From: Elgaria multicarinata webbii
Lineage: Eukaryota; Chordata; Lepidosauria; Squamata; Anguidae
Direction: 5' to 3'
NCBI RefSeq assembly: GCF_023053635.1
Contig: NC_086192.1
Span: 8,543,001 to 8,607,000, forward strand
Length of the DNA: 64,000 bases
Made by a program: the position numbers and the translations under genes. Every line of letters starts with the position of its first letter. The first letter of the stretch is position 1. A model generated the notes under the pieces. That model was not told the DNA's origin. It ran no database searches and saw only the letters and a program-made list of their open reading frames with translations. Below are positions 1 through 11,300 of this stretch, piece after piece.

Positions 1-200
1 GCCTTCTCAAAGGGTTATAAAACGCGAGGCAAACGCCGGCGACGGTGTTTCACAGGGACAAGAACACCTGCCGTAGAAATCCCTGCAGACACTTTTATAA
101 CCCTTTGAAGAAAGTCTAACAATAAAGAAAGAGGCCGAAGGGCGTTGAGCTTTTCATCAGTAAAATCGTTCACAGCATCCTGAGACCATTCTCCCCCTTT
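1..200 (+). mobile_element. Diverged copy of a Penelope-like(?) element, cut by the window edge
   Basis: AGAGGCCGAAGGGCGTTGAG near 130 and GCATCCTGAGACCATT near 175 match the right arm of the composite element at 59217-59340. The left limit is the window edge. Confidence 0.45.
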
Positions 201-589
201 GCGGTTTTCCTTCTCTGAACTAAACATTCGGACAGTGGCATTCGGACAGTGGCACTTGTTCTCCGTGGCTTTCCCTATGGCCATTACAGTACGCTTTCCC
301 CAAAAGAGACTCGCCGGGCACATCTCTGTGGGCGTTTTTTCTCAACCCCTGGCCTTCTTAAGTTCTCGTTATTTTCGTCCCTGTGGTATTTCGTTATTTC
401 CATCCCTGTGGTGTTTTAGCTCCTGCTGGTTGCTTTTACCTGTATTTATTTGCTGATTATTTATTTGCAGCGTTTTTACCACCCGCAACTTGCACGTGTA
501 TTTATTTTCCGCTTATTTATTTACAGCACTGTTACCCTGCTCTTTGGGGGGGAGGGGGGGGAAGGCTCCCCCGTCCCCAAACCCGCTTC

Positions 590-690
590 CAATAAGACAG
601 ACCCTGTCTTCAGGGCTTACAAAAGACACGACATGAAAGGAATGAGGACTGGGATGTCAGAGGAGAAAAAGCAAAACTCAGGCACCAGCT
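590..690 (-). mobile_element. Fragment of LINE 3' UTR family G
   Basis: AAAAGACACGACATGAAAGG matches the reverse of the family also seen at 4500, 6475, 16135, 53405 and 55090. Confidence 0.4.
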
Positions 691-782
691 CTTAGCGTCA
701 GCGTTCTTATGGGTGCTTCTTCTATTTTCACTGCGCTGGTATTTGTGTTTTTATGGCGCAATTCAGGAAACGGTCTTCTACG

Positions 783-955
783 GAGTCAAACCTTCGGCCC
801 ATCTAGCCCCATCCTGTCCACACTGACTGGCAGCTGCTCTCCAAGGTTTCAAGCAGGATTTCTTCCCCAGCTGGACCTGGAGATGCCAGTGATCGAACCT
901 GAACCTCCTGGGTGCAAAAAGCAGGGGCTCTATCGCTGAGCTACGAACCTTCCGT
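783..955 (-). mobile_element. tRNA-derived SINE, family 2
   Basis: On the minus strand, GTAGCTCAGCGATAGAGCCC is a tRNA A-box and GGTTCGATCAC a B-box. A body shared with the copies at 11283, 23930 and 43922 follows. Confidence 0.75.
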
Positions 956-959
956 GCAT

Positions 960-1880
960 AGGCCGGAGTCTTTATTAAAGACCTGTCGTTGGATTTTGAC
1001 GGCATGGGCCGTTACGTTCCAACAGATCTTGTACGACGCCTGCAGAATTCATTTTGTAAGGGCATCGAATTAAAAAACAAACACAAACCGGAACAGTCCC
1101 GAATCCATTTACCTGACGGCTCCCTGGAAAGGTCCGTGGTAGAAAGTGATCCTACACTTGCTCTCCTTCCTGTCGTCTTCACTAGTTCTCTTATCTGCAC
1201 CTAACTTCTCTGTACTCGGGGCGCTACCGTTCCCTTCGCTGGAGCATATACACGGTATTAAAACAAGAACGTCAACGGCTGTATCAATCGTTCATGGCCT
1301 CCCTCTCCCTCCCCAATCCACTCCAACCCTTGACAGCTGTTCATATAGAAGCTACCTCCAAGGTGAGACCACCATAGTGGCAAACCTTATAATCCAGGCT
1401 ACCCCTGGCTGCAGGTAGGTCCTGCTGAAAACCTCAGGAAAAGTCCGCTATGACAACTCCTGGTCTCGTCGAAAACATCGGGAACAAAGAGCCAGGCTAA
1501 GCACGACATTTGCCGTGCAGCGTGGCGCCGTGCAGCTCATTTCTGTTAAACAAACAGCCAGCCTGGAGTTGGGAGGAGTGCGAGCAGGATTGGGACTATG
1601 GTGTGCCTCTCTCTCGTCGGTCCCAATCAGAATCTCACCCCTACACGCCCCTCTCACAAACGGGCCATCATGCTAGGCCTCCAGAAATGTACTTTGCGTA
1701 CATTATAAGCAGAAGGGGACGCCGTCAAGCCACCAGCCTAGCTCACCTTTCTAGGCTCACACTTGCTGGATGGAGACAAAGCCACCAGACAATGGCTGGA
1801 TTTGATATTCCACTTTGCAAAAAAAAGTCTCGGGTACTTTAGAAAAAAAAAAGAGAGTCCGTTTCTTGCGCTGCGGCCCA
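960..1880. other. GGNBP2 intron, no recognised element
   Basis: I see no exon of GGNBP2, no long conserved frame and no clear repeat in this stretch. Confidence 0.4.
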
Positions 1881-1884
1881 CCAG

Positions 1885-1955
1885 GTGTGTTGGACTACAA
1901 CTCCCAGCATGCTGGCTGGGGCATTGTAGTCCAGCACATCTGGAGGGCACGCGGC
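1885..1955. mobile_element. hAT-type short palindromic repeat (family E), fragment
   Basis: GTTGGACTACAACTCCCAGC followed by an inverted TTGTAGTCCAGCACATCTGG is the core of a common amniote hAT MITE. Confidence 0.6.
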
Positions 1956-1984
1956 TGCAGCAGGATATTTTAAAACCACACTTC

Positions 1985-2057
1985 TTTTGTGAACCGCCCA
2001 GGGAGCTTCAGCTATTGGGCGGTGCAAAAATGCAATAAATAAATAAAAATAAATAAA
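1985..2057 (+). mobile_element. L2-type LINE 3' end
   Basis: GTGAACCGCCCAGGGAGCTT and TATTGGGCGGTGCAAAAATG are followed by AATAAATA repeats. Confidence 0.7.
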
Positions 2058-2219
2058 TTCTCACGCTGCGTCGGGCCCCAAACCTATCCGACGCTTTCCT
2101 TCTTATGCCGACACACCCAGCGGCCTTGCAAATTAAGCTGGCAACTGGGAAGAGCCTCCCCCGAGGAGTCCCCTTGGCCGCCTCCAACGTTGATGGGCGC
2201 CGGCAGCCGTAAAACTTAC

Positions 2220-2318
2220 CCCAAGGGTTTGGGTTTGTGTGTGTCCAAGGAGTGCAACTGGCATCGCTTGTTCTTCTTGCTTTTCGGAATCGCGTCTATC
2301 ATTTCGTTTAATTTGGAC
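2220..2318 (-). CDS. GGNBP2: GGNBP2 coding exon 4
   Basis: This 99-nt exon encodes SKLNEMIDAIPKSKKNK and then RCQLHSLDTHKPKPLG. It sits between an AAAG acceptor (2320-2319) and a GTAAGT donor (2219). It is phase 2 at both ends. The following exon (expected CWMDVWE) was not found to the left and must lie outside the window. Confidence 0.92.
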
Positions 2319-5300
2319 CTTTAAAAGAAAGCAAATGATGGGAACCGCCGTGAGAATGGTTCCGTTTAAGGCACAGTCAATTCACTAATGTGTCGGTCTG
2401 AACGGAGTCATAGGGGACGCAAGGGGAAGGGGCCTCTCCGAGAGAGGCTCGGAGTGTGGCAACGAGGGACAGGGCCTTTTCGGTGGTGGCCCCCTGACTA
2501 TGGAATTATCTCCCTGACGAGGCTCGCCTGGCGCCAACGTTAAGACTTTTTTTCCAGGTTAAGGCTTTCCTCTTTGCCCAGGCATATGGCGGCACATCTT
2601 AATCACCCACATGTTTAGTTTTTTAACAGTTTTTAATGCTTTATGTGTGGTAGTTCTTTGATGTTTTTAAGGGTTGTGCTGTGAGCAAAGCTCTTTCCGC
2701 ACTCTAAGCATTATGTTCTGTGTTTTATGTTCTGTGTTTTAGAATTTTAAATTTTGTATATTCGTTTTTATCTTCATTTTAGAATTTCTGTAAACCGCCC
2801 AGAGAGCCCCGGCTATGGGAGCGGTATATAAGTGCAATAAATAAATAAATAAATAAGGGGGAAGAGCAAGGCAAGGAGAGAAGGTTGGAAGCTAGGAAGG
2901 GGAGAAACGGTGAGCCAAAGTAGAGGGGGAGGGCAAAATAGTGAGTCTGGAGGCTGAGAGGGAGGAGAAAGGATAGAAGGGAGAGAAAGAGCAAGCAGAG
3001 AGAAAGAGCCAGGGAAGAGGCTAGAAATGGAAAGAAATGCCCCAGCGTTTTCCAAGGTTCAACCAATATTTTTTTTTTTTGGAAGTGGGCAGAGATAGAA
3101 GCACCACTGGAAGTCCCCGTGGGCCTCACGGCGCCCCTAGGCACCACGTTGGGGACCCCCTGCCTCCGCCCCAACGGCAGCCCGGCGACCGACACTTTCT
3201 CTCGGCACGTCCCCCGTAAAGCGAGCCCCTCCGCCTTACCCGTGCACGTAGAAGAGCGTGTACAGCTTCTTGGCATCCCTCATACAGCTGGGGGTGACGG
3301 AAAGGACGCCCTTCGACCCCACCGTCAGGGGCTCCAGGGCGGGATTCCCCGACTCGACGAGCTGGGAAAAGAGGCGCTCCACGCTGCGGCGGCAGCCGAC
3401 ACATGGGACAAGCTGAGAAAGTGCGCTCAAGACTTCACGCGATGTCACCATCATGGCAATGTTCAAATCCTGCTGTTTGAGCATGCTGTGTCGCTGCGTT
3501 GGGGGCGGGGGGGGAGGCATGGAAGAGAAGCAGGCAGGTCAGAAACAAAACGGTGCACAGTTTTGGTCACGGCACCTAATAAAAAGATACTGGCGAGCTG
3601 GAAAAAGTTGCAGAAAAGGATCAGGAGGCTGGAGCATCTCCCCTACGAGGGAAGGTGACAACAGCGGGGATTGTCGGGGGGGGGGAAAGGAGGCTAAGGG
3701 GAGACACGATAGAGGTGTACAAAATCATGAAGAGAGTGTGAAGAAGGATATTTTTTTCTCCCACTCCCAGACTGAAAGAACTGGGTATGTTTACCCTGGA
3801 GAAGAGAAGATTGAGGGGAGGCATGAGAGCACTCTTCAAATACTTAAAAGGTTGTCCCACGGAGGAGGGCCAGGATCTCTTCTCGATCCTCCCAGAGTGC
3901 AGGACGCGGAATAACGGGCTCAAGTGACAGGAAGTCAGATTCCGGCTGGACATCAGGAAAAAGTTCCTGACAGTTAGAGCAGTACGACAATGGAACCAGT
4001 TACCTAGGGAGGTTCAAGAGGCAGCTGGACAACCATCTGTCAGGGATGCTTTAAGATGGATTCTGGCATTGAGCAGGGGGTTGGACTGGATGGCCTTATA
4101 GGCCCCTTCCAGCTCTACTATTCTATGATAATACTAGAACCTGATGAAACCGATTAGGGGAAGATTCAGGGCAAATAAAAGGAAGGACTTCTTCGCACAG
4201 CACATCGTTAAAACGATGGAATTCACTACCACAAGAGGTGGTGATGGCCTTTAAAAGGGATGGCTTTAAAAGGGGGTTGGAGAAATTCCTGGAGGAGAAG
4301 GCTACCAATGGCTACTGGCCCTAACACACACCTAAAATACGCTAAATAAATAATATAATAATACCTGTATGAACTGCTTTAATTGCGCTCCGCTGCTCTG
4401 ATGTCCGTCGAGGTTTAGCACATTATCGGGAAACTCCATCACCATCTGCGGGAAGAGAAGACACACACGTGAGCCTTCCGAGAGGGCTAGGAATCACGTT
4501 GTCACCGTTGCACGAAGCTTCCTCCTCTCTCTTTTGCAACTAAGATTGTAGTGCCTGAATTTGCTTTCCTTTCCCCCTCCCTCCTCCTCCTCCCTCCCAA
4601 TCCCCTTTCCTTTTGTGTCGTGTCTTTTAGATTGTAAGCCTGTGGGCAGGGACTGTCAAGAAATACTTTTGTAAGCCGGCGTGAGAGCCTGTTTTGGCTG
4701 AATGGCGGCATAAAAATGCTTAAATAAATGCGACGGTGGAATCAGTTACCTAGGGAGGTTGTGGGCTCTCCCACACTAGAGGCATTGAAGAAGCAGCTGG
4801 ACAACCATCTGTCAGGGATGCTTTAGGGTGGATTCCTGCATTGAGCAGGGGGTTGGACTAGATGGCCTTGTAGGCCCCTTCCAACTCTGCTATTCTATCA
4901 TTCTATGATTCTGTGAAATAAATATTGGGTGGATTTCTCTAACGCCCAAGAGCTGAAGCCCTTGGGGCGGTTTCTAACGACTGAAAACGGAAAATGCGTC
5001 ATACGATAGGAGACCAAAGTTTGACACTAGGGTATAAAATAAAACCTAGCAGCAAGGCAAAGATTTAAAATATGAGTCGTGGATTTAAAACAACGGCTAA
5101 AATGCCTGGGAAAAGAAGGCCTTCACCTGGTGCCGGAAAAATTACAACGTAGGCAACCAGGGGAGCCTCTCTGGGGAGACACTCAGCAAATGTGTGGTGT
5201 AGTGGCTAAAGTGTTGGACTGGGAATTGGGAGATCCGGGTTCTAGTCCCCACTCGGCCATGGAAACCCACTGGGTGACTTTGGGCCGCTCACAGGCTCTC

Positions 5301-8300
5301 AGCCCAACCTACCTCACAGGGTTGTTGTGAGGATAACACGGAGAGGAGGAGGATTATGTACGCTGCCTTGGGTTCCTTGGAGGAAAAAAGGCAGGATATA
5401 AATGCAATAAAACAAATAAATAAATGGGGTGCACCACAGAAGGCAGCTTACACAGTGTTCTCTTCCTCTCCAGTTTATCATCACAACAACCCTGCGATGT
5501 AGGTTAGGCTAAGAGGCGATGACTGACCCAAAGTCACCCCGTGAGCTTCAGGGCTGAGAGGTGACGGGAATCCAGATCTGCCTAGCCTCAGGCCACTGCT
5601 CTAACCACTACACCACACTGCCTCTCACTTTTGTGCATAGCATATGCAGCCTGCCTGTTGTTTGGTTGGGGACTGTGGGGCCTACGCAGAGTCAAGGAAT
5701 CTGACTGCCCACCTCAAAAAAGAAGAAAGTATTGTAGAGCTGGGAAAAGGGCAGAAAAGGGCAACTCAAATGATCAAGGGGCGCTAGAGCATCTCCCCTG
5801 TGAGGGAAGGTGGCAACAGCCGGGATTCTTTAGCTTGGAAAACAAAGAGGCTAATAAGGGGAGACAGGGTAGAGGTGTACAGAATTATAGACTTTTTTCT
5901 CCCTCTCCCAAAATCCTAGAACGGGGTCATCCCTTGAAGCTGATGGGTGGGAGATTCAGGACAGATAAAAGAAAAATATTTCTTCACACAGCGCGTAGTT
6001 AAACTATGGAACTCACTACCACAAGATGGCCACCCATCTGGATGGCTTGAAAAGGAGGGTTGGAGAAATTCCTGGAGGAAAAGTCTATCCATGGCTACTA
6101 GCCCTGATGGTTGTGTGCTCCCTCCAGTGCCCGAGGCAGTAAGCTTGTGTGCACCAGTTGCTGGGGAACATGGGTGGGAGGGTGCTGTTGCACCATGTCC
6201 TGCTTGTTCCTCCCTGGCCGATGGCTGGTTGGCCACTGTGTGAACAGAGTGCTGGACTAGATGGACCCTTGTTCTGATCCAGCATCAGGGCTCGTCATAC
6301 GCTCTTATGTTAAAATAATGCAAGTCGCCGGATCCGTAGCGTCACAGAATTACACCAATGGGCACCCCTGCGGATATATACGTTTTCAAAATGCCACCAA
6401 GTCCTCAGCTTGTAAAAGAACGTTAGTTATTGGGCGGATGAGAAATGTGATAAAGAAATAAAGTGAGGGATATTTATTTATTTATTTATTTAGAGTATTT
6501 TTATCCCGCACCTCAACCAAAAAGGCTCTCGGAGCGGCTTACAATGGATCAGTAAAGAAAACAGTCCCCGTCCTCAGGCTGACATTCTAAAAAAGACACG
6601 ACACACAAGGAAAAGTGGACGGGGAGGGAAGAGGGAGAAAATAAGTTCTGTGCTGTGATATTATCATAAACTCTGATATTGCTGTGCTGAGGACACATGT
6701 CTTGCATATTCGGTGGGTTTCTCTCCCTACAACGTTTTATAAAGCTTTGCTAAAGATATTCACACACAGAGAGAGAGAGAGAGAGTTAGTCATGAGAGCC
6801 GTTGTCCAAAGTCTATCAAACCAAAGGAGCCGAATCGCTTTCGGTCCGAGGGGCGAATTCAACTGCAGAGAAGCTTTCGGAGGGGGCGTGGCCCAAAGGG
6901 CAAAGGGGGCGTGGCTAGAGACAAAATGGGTGGGGCCAAAATACCGGCGTATTTGTAGCTTAAAGCGCTTGCTGATGGTAACGAATCCTTAGGAGAGGTA
7001 CCGTATTTCTTCGATTGTAAGACGCCATCGATTGTAAGACGCACACTAATTTCAGTACCACCGACAGGAAAAAAAAAACCCTAAGACAAACCCGCAATTC
7101 TAAGACGCACCCCATTTTTAGAGATGTTTATACGGGGAAAAAAGGCGCGTCTTAGAATCAAAGAAATAGGGTATGTCAACTTTTTACAACGGGGTTCTGC
7201 AGCCCTCCACAAAGCCATTCTCAAACAGGGGGGGCTCTCAAAGGCTTTGCCGTTTTACCACTGCACAAATTACAGCTGCAGTAATAAGAAAAGGAAAAAG
7301 GGTGATTAACTATAAAAGAGAAGACCTTTTTATTCTCCTAGCCGTTTTCATTTTTCCAGTTTGCTTTCTACCTGGCGTTGTCTTTAAAAAAAAATTGCAC
7401 AGCTCCGGGCTTCTGTTTGGTTATTATTTTTATTGTTATACTGTTGTTTTAAAGTTTTCGATCGCGTTTTATCATCTGTATTTTACTGTCTTGTATTTTG
7501 TTGTTCTATTTATTGTGAACTGCCTAGGGAGCTTCAGCTATTGGACAGAGTATAAAAAAATTAAAATAAATCCTCCGCCAAAGCCATTTTGATGTAGCTG
7601 GAAGTCCAAACTGTTCTATGGAACAGTGCATTCGGTAATACCTTGAATTTCAAATGAAATCTCCCAGTTTAGAGTATTGAAAGACATCTAGTATTTCCAG
7701 GGATCCTTTTAACGTTAACGTGCAAATGCATTCGATTTTTGTTATTATTATTTGCCTTTTAAAGTTTTTTAAAATGTTTTAATGTTAGTTGGTTTAATTC
7801 TATTTTAACTTTTGTATATTTCTATTTATATGTTTTAATTTTGTAAAGCCGCCAGTATTGGGGGAAAAGGCGGGATATAAACAGCGACAATAATGGGACA
7901 GAACAATTCCTACGGACAAAACAAAACCTTGCAACTGACCAGACATAATGGTCATAGACAAAAAAGAAAAACACACATACCTCATTGACATATCAATACC
8001 TATCAACAAAAAATGTTATAGAAAAGGAAGAGGAAAAGAGAGAAAAATATACACCACTGGCCATGGAAGTTAAAGAACTATGGCAACAGGAAAAGGTCAC
8101 AATTATTACGCTAGTCGCATCATTAAAAAAAAAAACTATACAGAAACCCTTTAGAAACCGGGCCTACCAACCTCCAGAAAGCAGTCATACTTAAAACATG
8201 CTCAATAGTCAGGAAATTCATGAATCAATAAAAGTCAGCACTATCTGGCAAAGCACGTCATGTCCATCTAGAAAAACCGTCACGAGCGAGAAATTAATAA

Positions 8301-11300
8301 TAATAATAATGTGTCTTTATTAGACACAAAGATCACATTACGCCAGTCCTTTTACAACTTCATTGGCTGCCAGTCCAGGTCCAGGCCCGATTCAAAATGC
8401 TAGTATTGACATTTAAAGCCCTAAACAGTTTGGGGCCAGGTTATTTGAAGGAACGCCTCCTCCCATATGTACCTGCCCGGACCTTAAGATCATCTACAGG
8501 GGCCCTTCTCCGTGAGCCCCTGCCAAAGGAAGTGAGGCAGGTGGCCACTAGGAGCAAGGCTTTCTCCGCTGTGGCACCCCGGTTGTGGAATGAGCTCCCC
8601 AGAGAGGTCCGCCTGGCGCCTACACTGCACTCTTTTCGTCACCAACTTAAGACCTTTTTATTATCTCAGTATTTTAACACTTAATTTTCACTTAAATTTA
8701 AATTTTACTGTTCTAACTCTGTATTTTAATCTTATATCAATTCTGCTGCATGGTTTTATCCTGGTTGTGCTTTTTATACTGTATTTTGTATTTGTGCTTT
8801 TAACCTGTTGGTTGTTTTATTGTGGTTTTAATTTTTATGAACTTCGGCTATTGGGCGGTATAAAAATGCAATAAATAAATAAATACATACATACATAAAT
8901 CCCTCCTCTCTGCCTCTCCCCCCCCCCCAAATCTCTTTACAGAAGCACCAGGGGGTGGTACATTCAAATGGCATTTATACGCCCAACGTCTGCAAAGCTC
9001 AAAAGGCTAAGGCAATTTTTAAGGAGGCTGCAGCATCGCCACGCGAGAAGAGTAAATGACCCAGAGGCTTAATTACCGCAACAAAATGACAGAGCAGCCG
9101 TCACACACGGGTGACAGCTTAATGACTCGGAGGGTTGAGAGAAAGTCAATTCTCAAGTAGTGCCAATTTAGGAGCACGTTAATTAAAAACAAGCGACTCC
9201 GAGGTATAGCGTTCTCCGTCCCTCTTTGGCTGAGGCCTTGCAGGCGGGAGTTCGGAGGACGCTCCGAGCTCAAGGAATTACACAAACGGGTGATGGCTTG
9301 GTGAGATTTCCAACCCGGTTCCCGGTGGGTGGATGCAACGAGGGATGGACGGAGACCGTTATGCAGCACGGAACCGGGCAAACTTGGGGGATTCGGAACC
9401 CGGGGCCTTGCCATTGCGGGAAGCGTCAAACACAAGGCAGCCGCCTCACGGATACCGGTGGCCGCGGCCACATCATATGGAACTCACTGCCGCAAAGTGT
9501 GGCGATGGCCACCAACTTTAACGCCTTTAAAAGGGGGTTGGAGAAATTCCTGGTGGAGAAGGCGATCAATGGCTGTTGGCCCTGAAGGTTACCTCCAGGA
9601 TTAGAGGCAGTAAGCCTCTGGGGAACATGGGTGGGAGGCAGTTGCTGGGGAACATGGGCGGGAGGGTGCTGTTACACCATGTCCTGCTTCGTTGGTCCCT
9701 GGTCAACAGCTGGTTGGCCGCTGTGTGAACAGAGGGCTGGACTGGATGGACCGTGGGTCGTATCCAGCAGGGCTCTTCTGATTTTCTTATCTAGATACAA
9801 CATATATATCAGGGTGGGGAGCCTCTTTAGGCTCAAGGCCCGAATTCCATTCTGGGGGGGCCCCCCGCCACTGCGTGGTGGGCGGAGTCAAAAGGCAAAA
9901 GGGGGCGGGGGCAGAGGACCGCCCGATTGTCACTAACAGCTAATCCTGCCGGTAACTAAAGCCTCAAGAGATGCATTTCAACCTTTCAGAAGGGGGGGGG
10001 GAGCCTGTACAGAAGCTGGGAACTACCAAACGGTTGGTTGTCTGGGGGGGAAGGGGTGGAGCCAAGGGAAGGGGTGGAGCCAAGGGAAATGCATGGCCAT
10101 GTGGCAAACCCCAGATCGGAACCCCTGGCCTGAGGATCCCCACTGAGTAGGAATCACCAACAAGGAGGGAGACGCTCCCAAGCCCCCCTGGCTTGCGATC
10201 CGCAAAGGTCCCTTCAGCCCAAAGGTAAAGACTTTTGTGTATATGTATGTGTGTACATATACACACACACACACACATATATATATATTTCCCAGCTGGT
10301 CCATTTAATTGCTTCTTCTCTGCTCTCTTTAGATTTGCTACCCCACCATAACGTCTGCATGTGGTTGGTTGGTTTTTTAATTGTATTTCCGGTTCGTTTT
10401 GTATAAAAGCCGTCCCGGGAATGCCTCGAGAGCGGGGAAGGAAGCCGCAGAACCGCACGTGTGCACACAGAGAGGCGTGCCTGCCTGCCAACCCTCTTTC
10501 CCAATCCCCTGCAGCCGGCTACCGAGGACGCGTCGCCCTGCACAGAGGAGAGGTTTTTGCTCCTGCGCAAGGTCGGAGGTCCCCGGGAGGAGGAGGAGAA
10601 TGACTCACGCTCCCAGAAAGCCAAGGAGTGAACTTCGGTCGTACGCAGCGCAGCTCTGCTTTGGAGCACAAGGCGCTCGCCTGATCTCTTTGCAAAGGCC
10701 CTTTCCCTGACCTTTAACCCCGCTCTCTCATCTTGCACAAGTTGTACAAACTAGGAGACGGGCGTTTCTTCAATAAGGGTGCACCACAAAACACAGGATG
10801 TGGCCACGGACTGGATTAGAACGAGTCCACATCACACCTCTAAACAAAAGGCTGTGTGTCTCTTGACTAGGGCTGTTGGAGGTATCCGTTTCGGAGGGGG
10901 TGAAGCCTGCGGAATTTTCCTAGGCTCGACTTCGTTTCGGTCCCCGCTGCAGCGCCCAACTCCATTTGCGGCGAATTTTCGCAGATGTGTCGGGAATTTT
11001 GCGCGTTTGGGGGTTTGCGCATTTTGGGAGGAAAGTTCCGCACGCCGCCCAGAAATTGGCTCACACTGCAGAACTTCACCCGCTCCCTCCAAAAAAAAAA
11101 ACAGGTGCAAAAACGTTTCTGGGAAAAAACTGCAGCCAGCCCACAGATGCAAATCAAATCGTACACGCCATGGATCTCCAGCGATCCAAAAATAGGACCC
11201 ATTTCCCAAGGACGGACATCCCTACTTTTGACTCAGGTGGCACGGCACAGCCTCAGCCCAGGGACACACAGAGGGAGGGTAACACACTTCAGGAGGTGAG

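Noticed and set aside
895-955. tRNA-like sequence with A and B boxes
   Set aside because: The tRNA-related part is continuous with a SINE body shared with three other copies, so it is not a tRNA gene.
1-2219. Further GGNBP2 exons left of exon 4
   Set aside because: The expected next exon (CWMDVWE...) could not be found on the minus strand in this stretch.
2779-3276. 165-codon minus-strand frame overlapping GGNBP2 exon 3
   Set aside because: It is a different frame from the real exon and consists mostly of a GA/CT low-complexity tract and an L2 tail.
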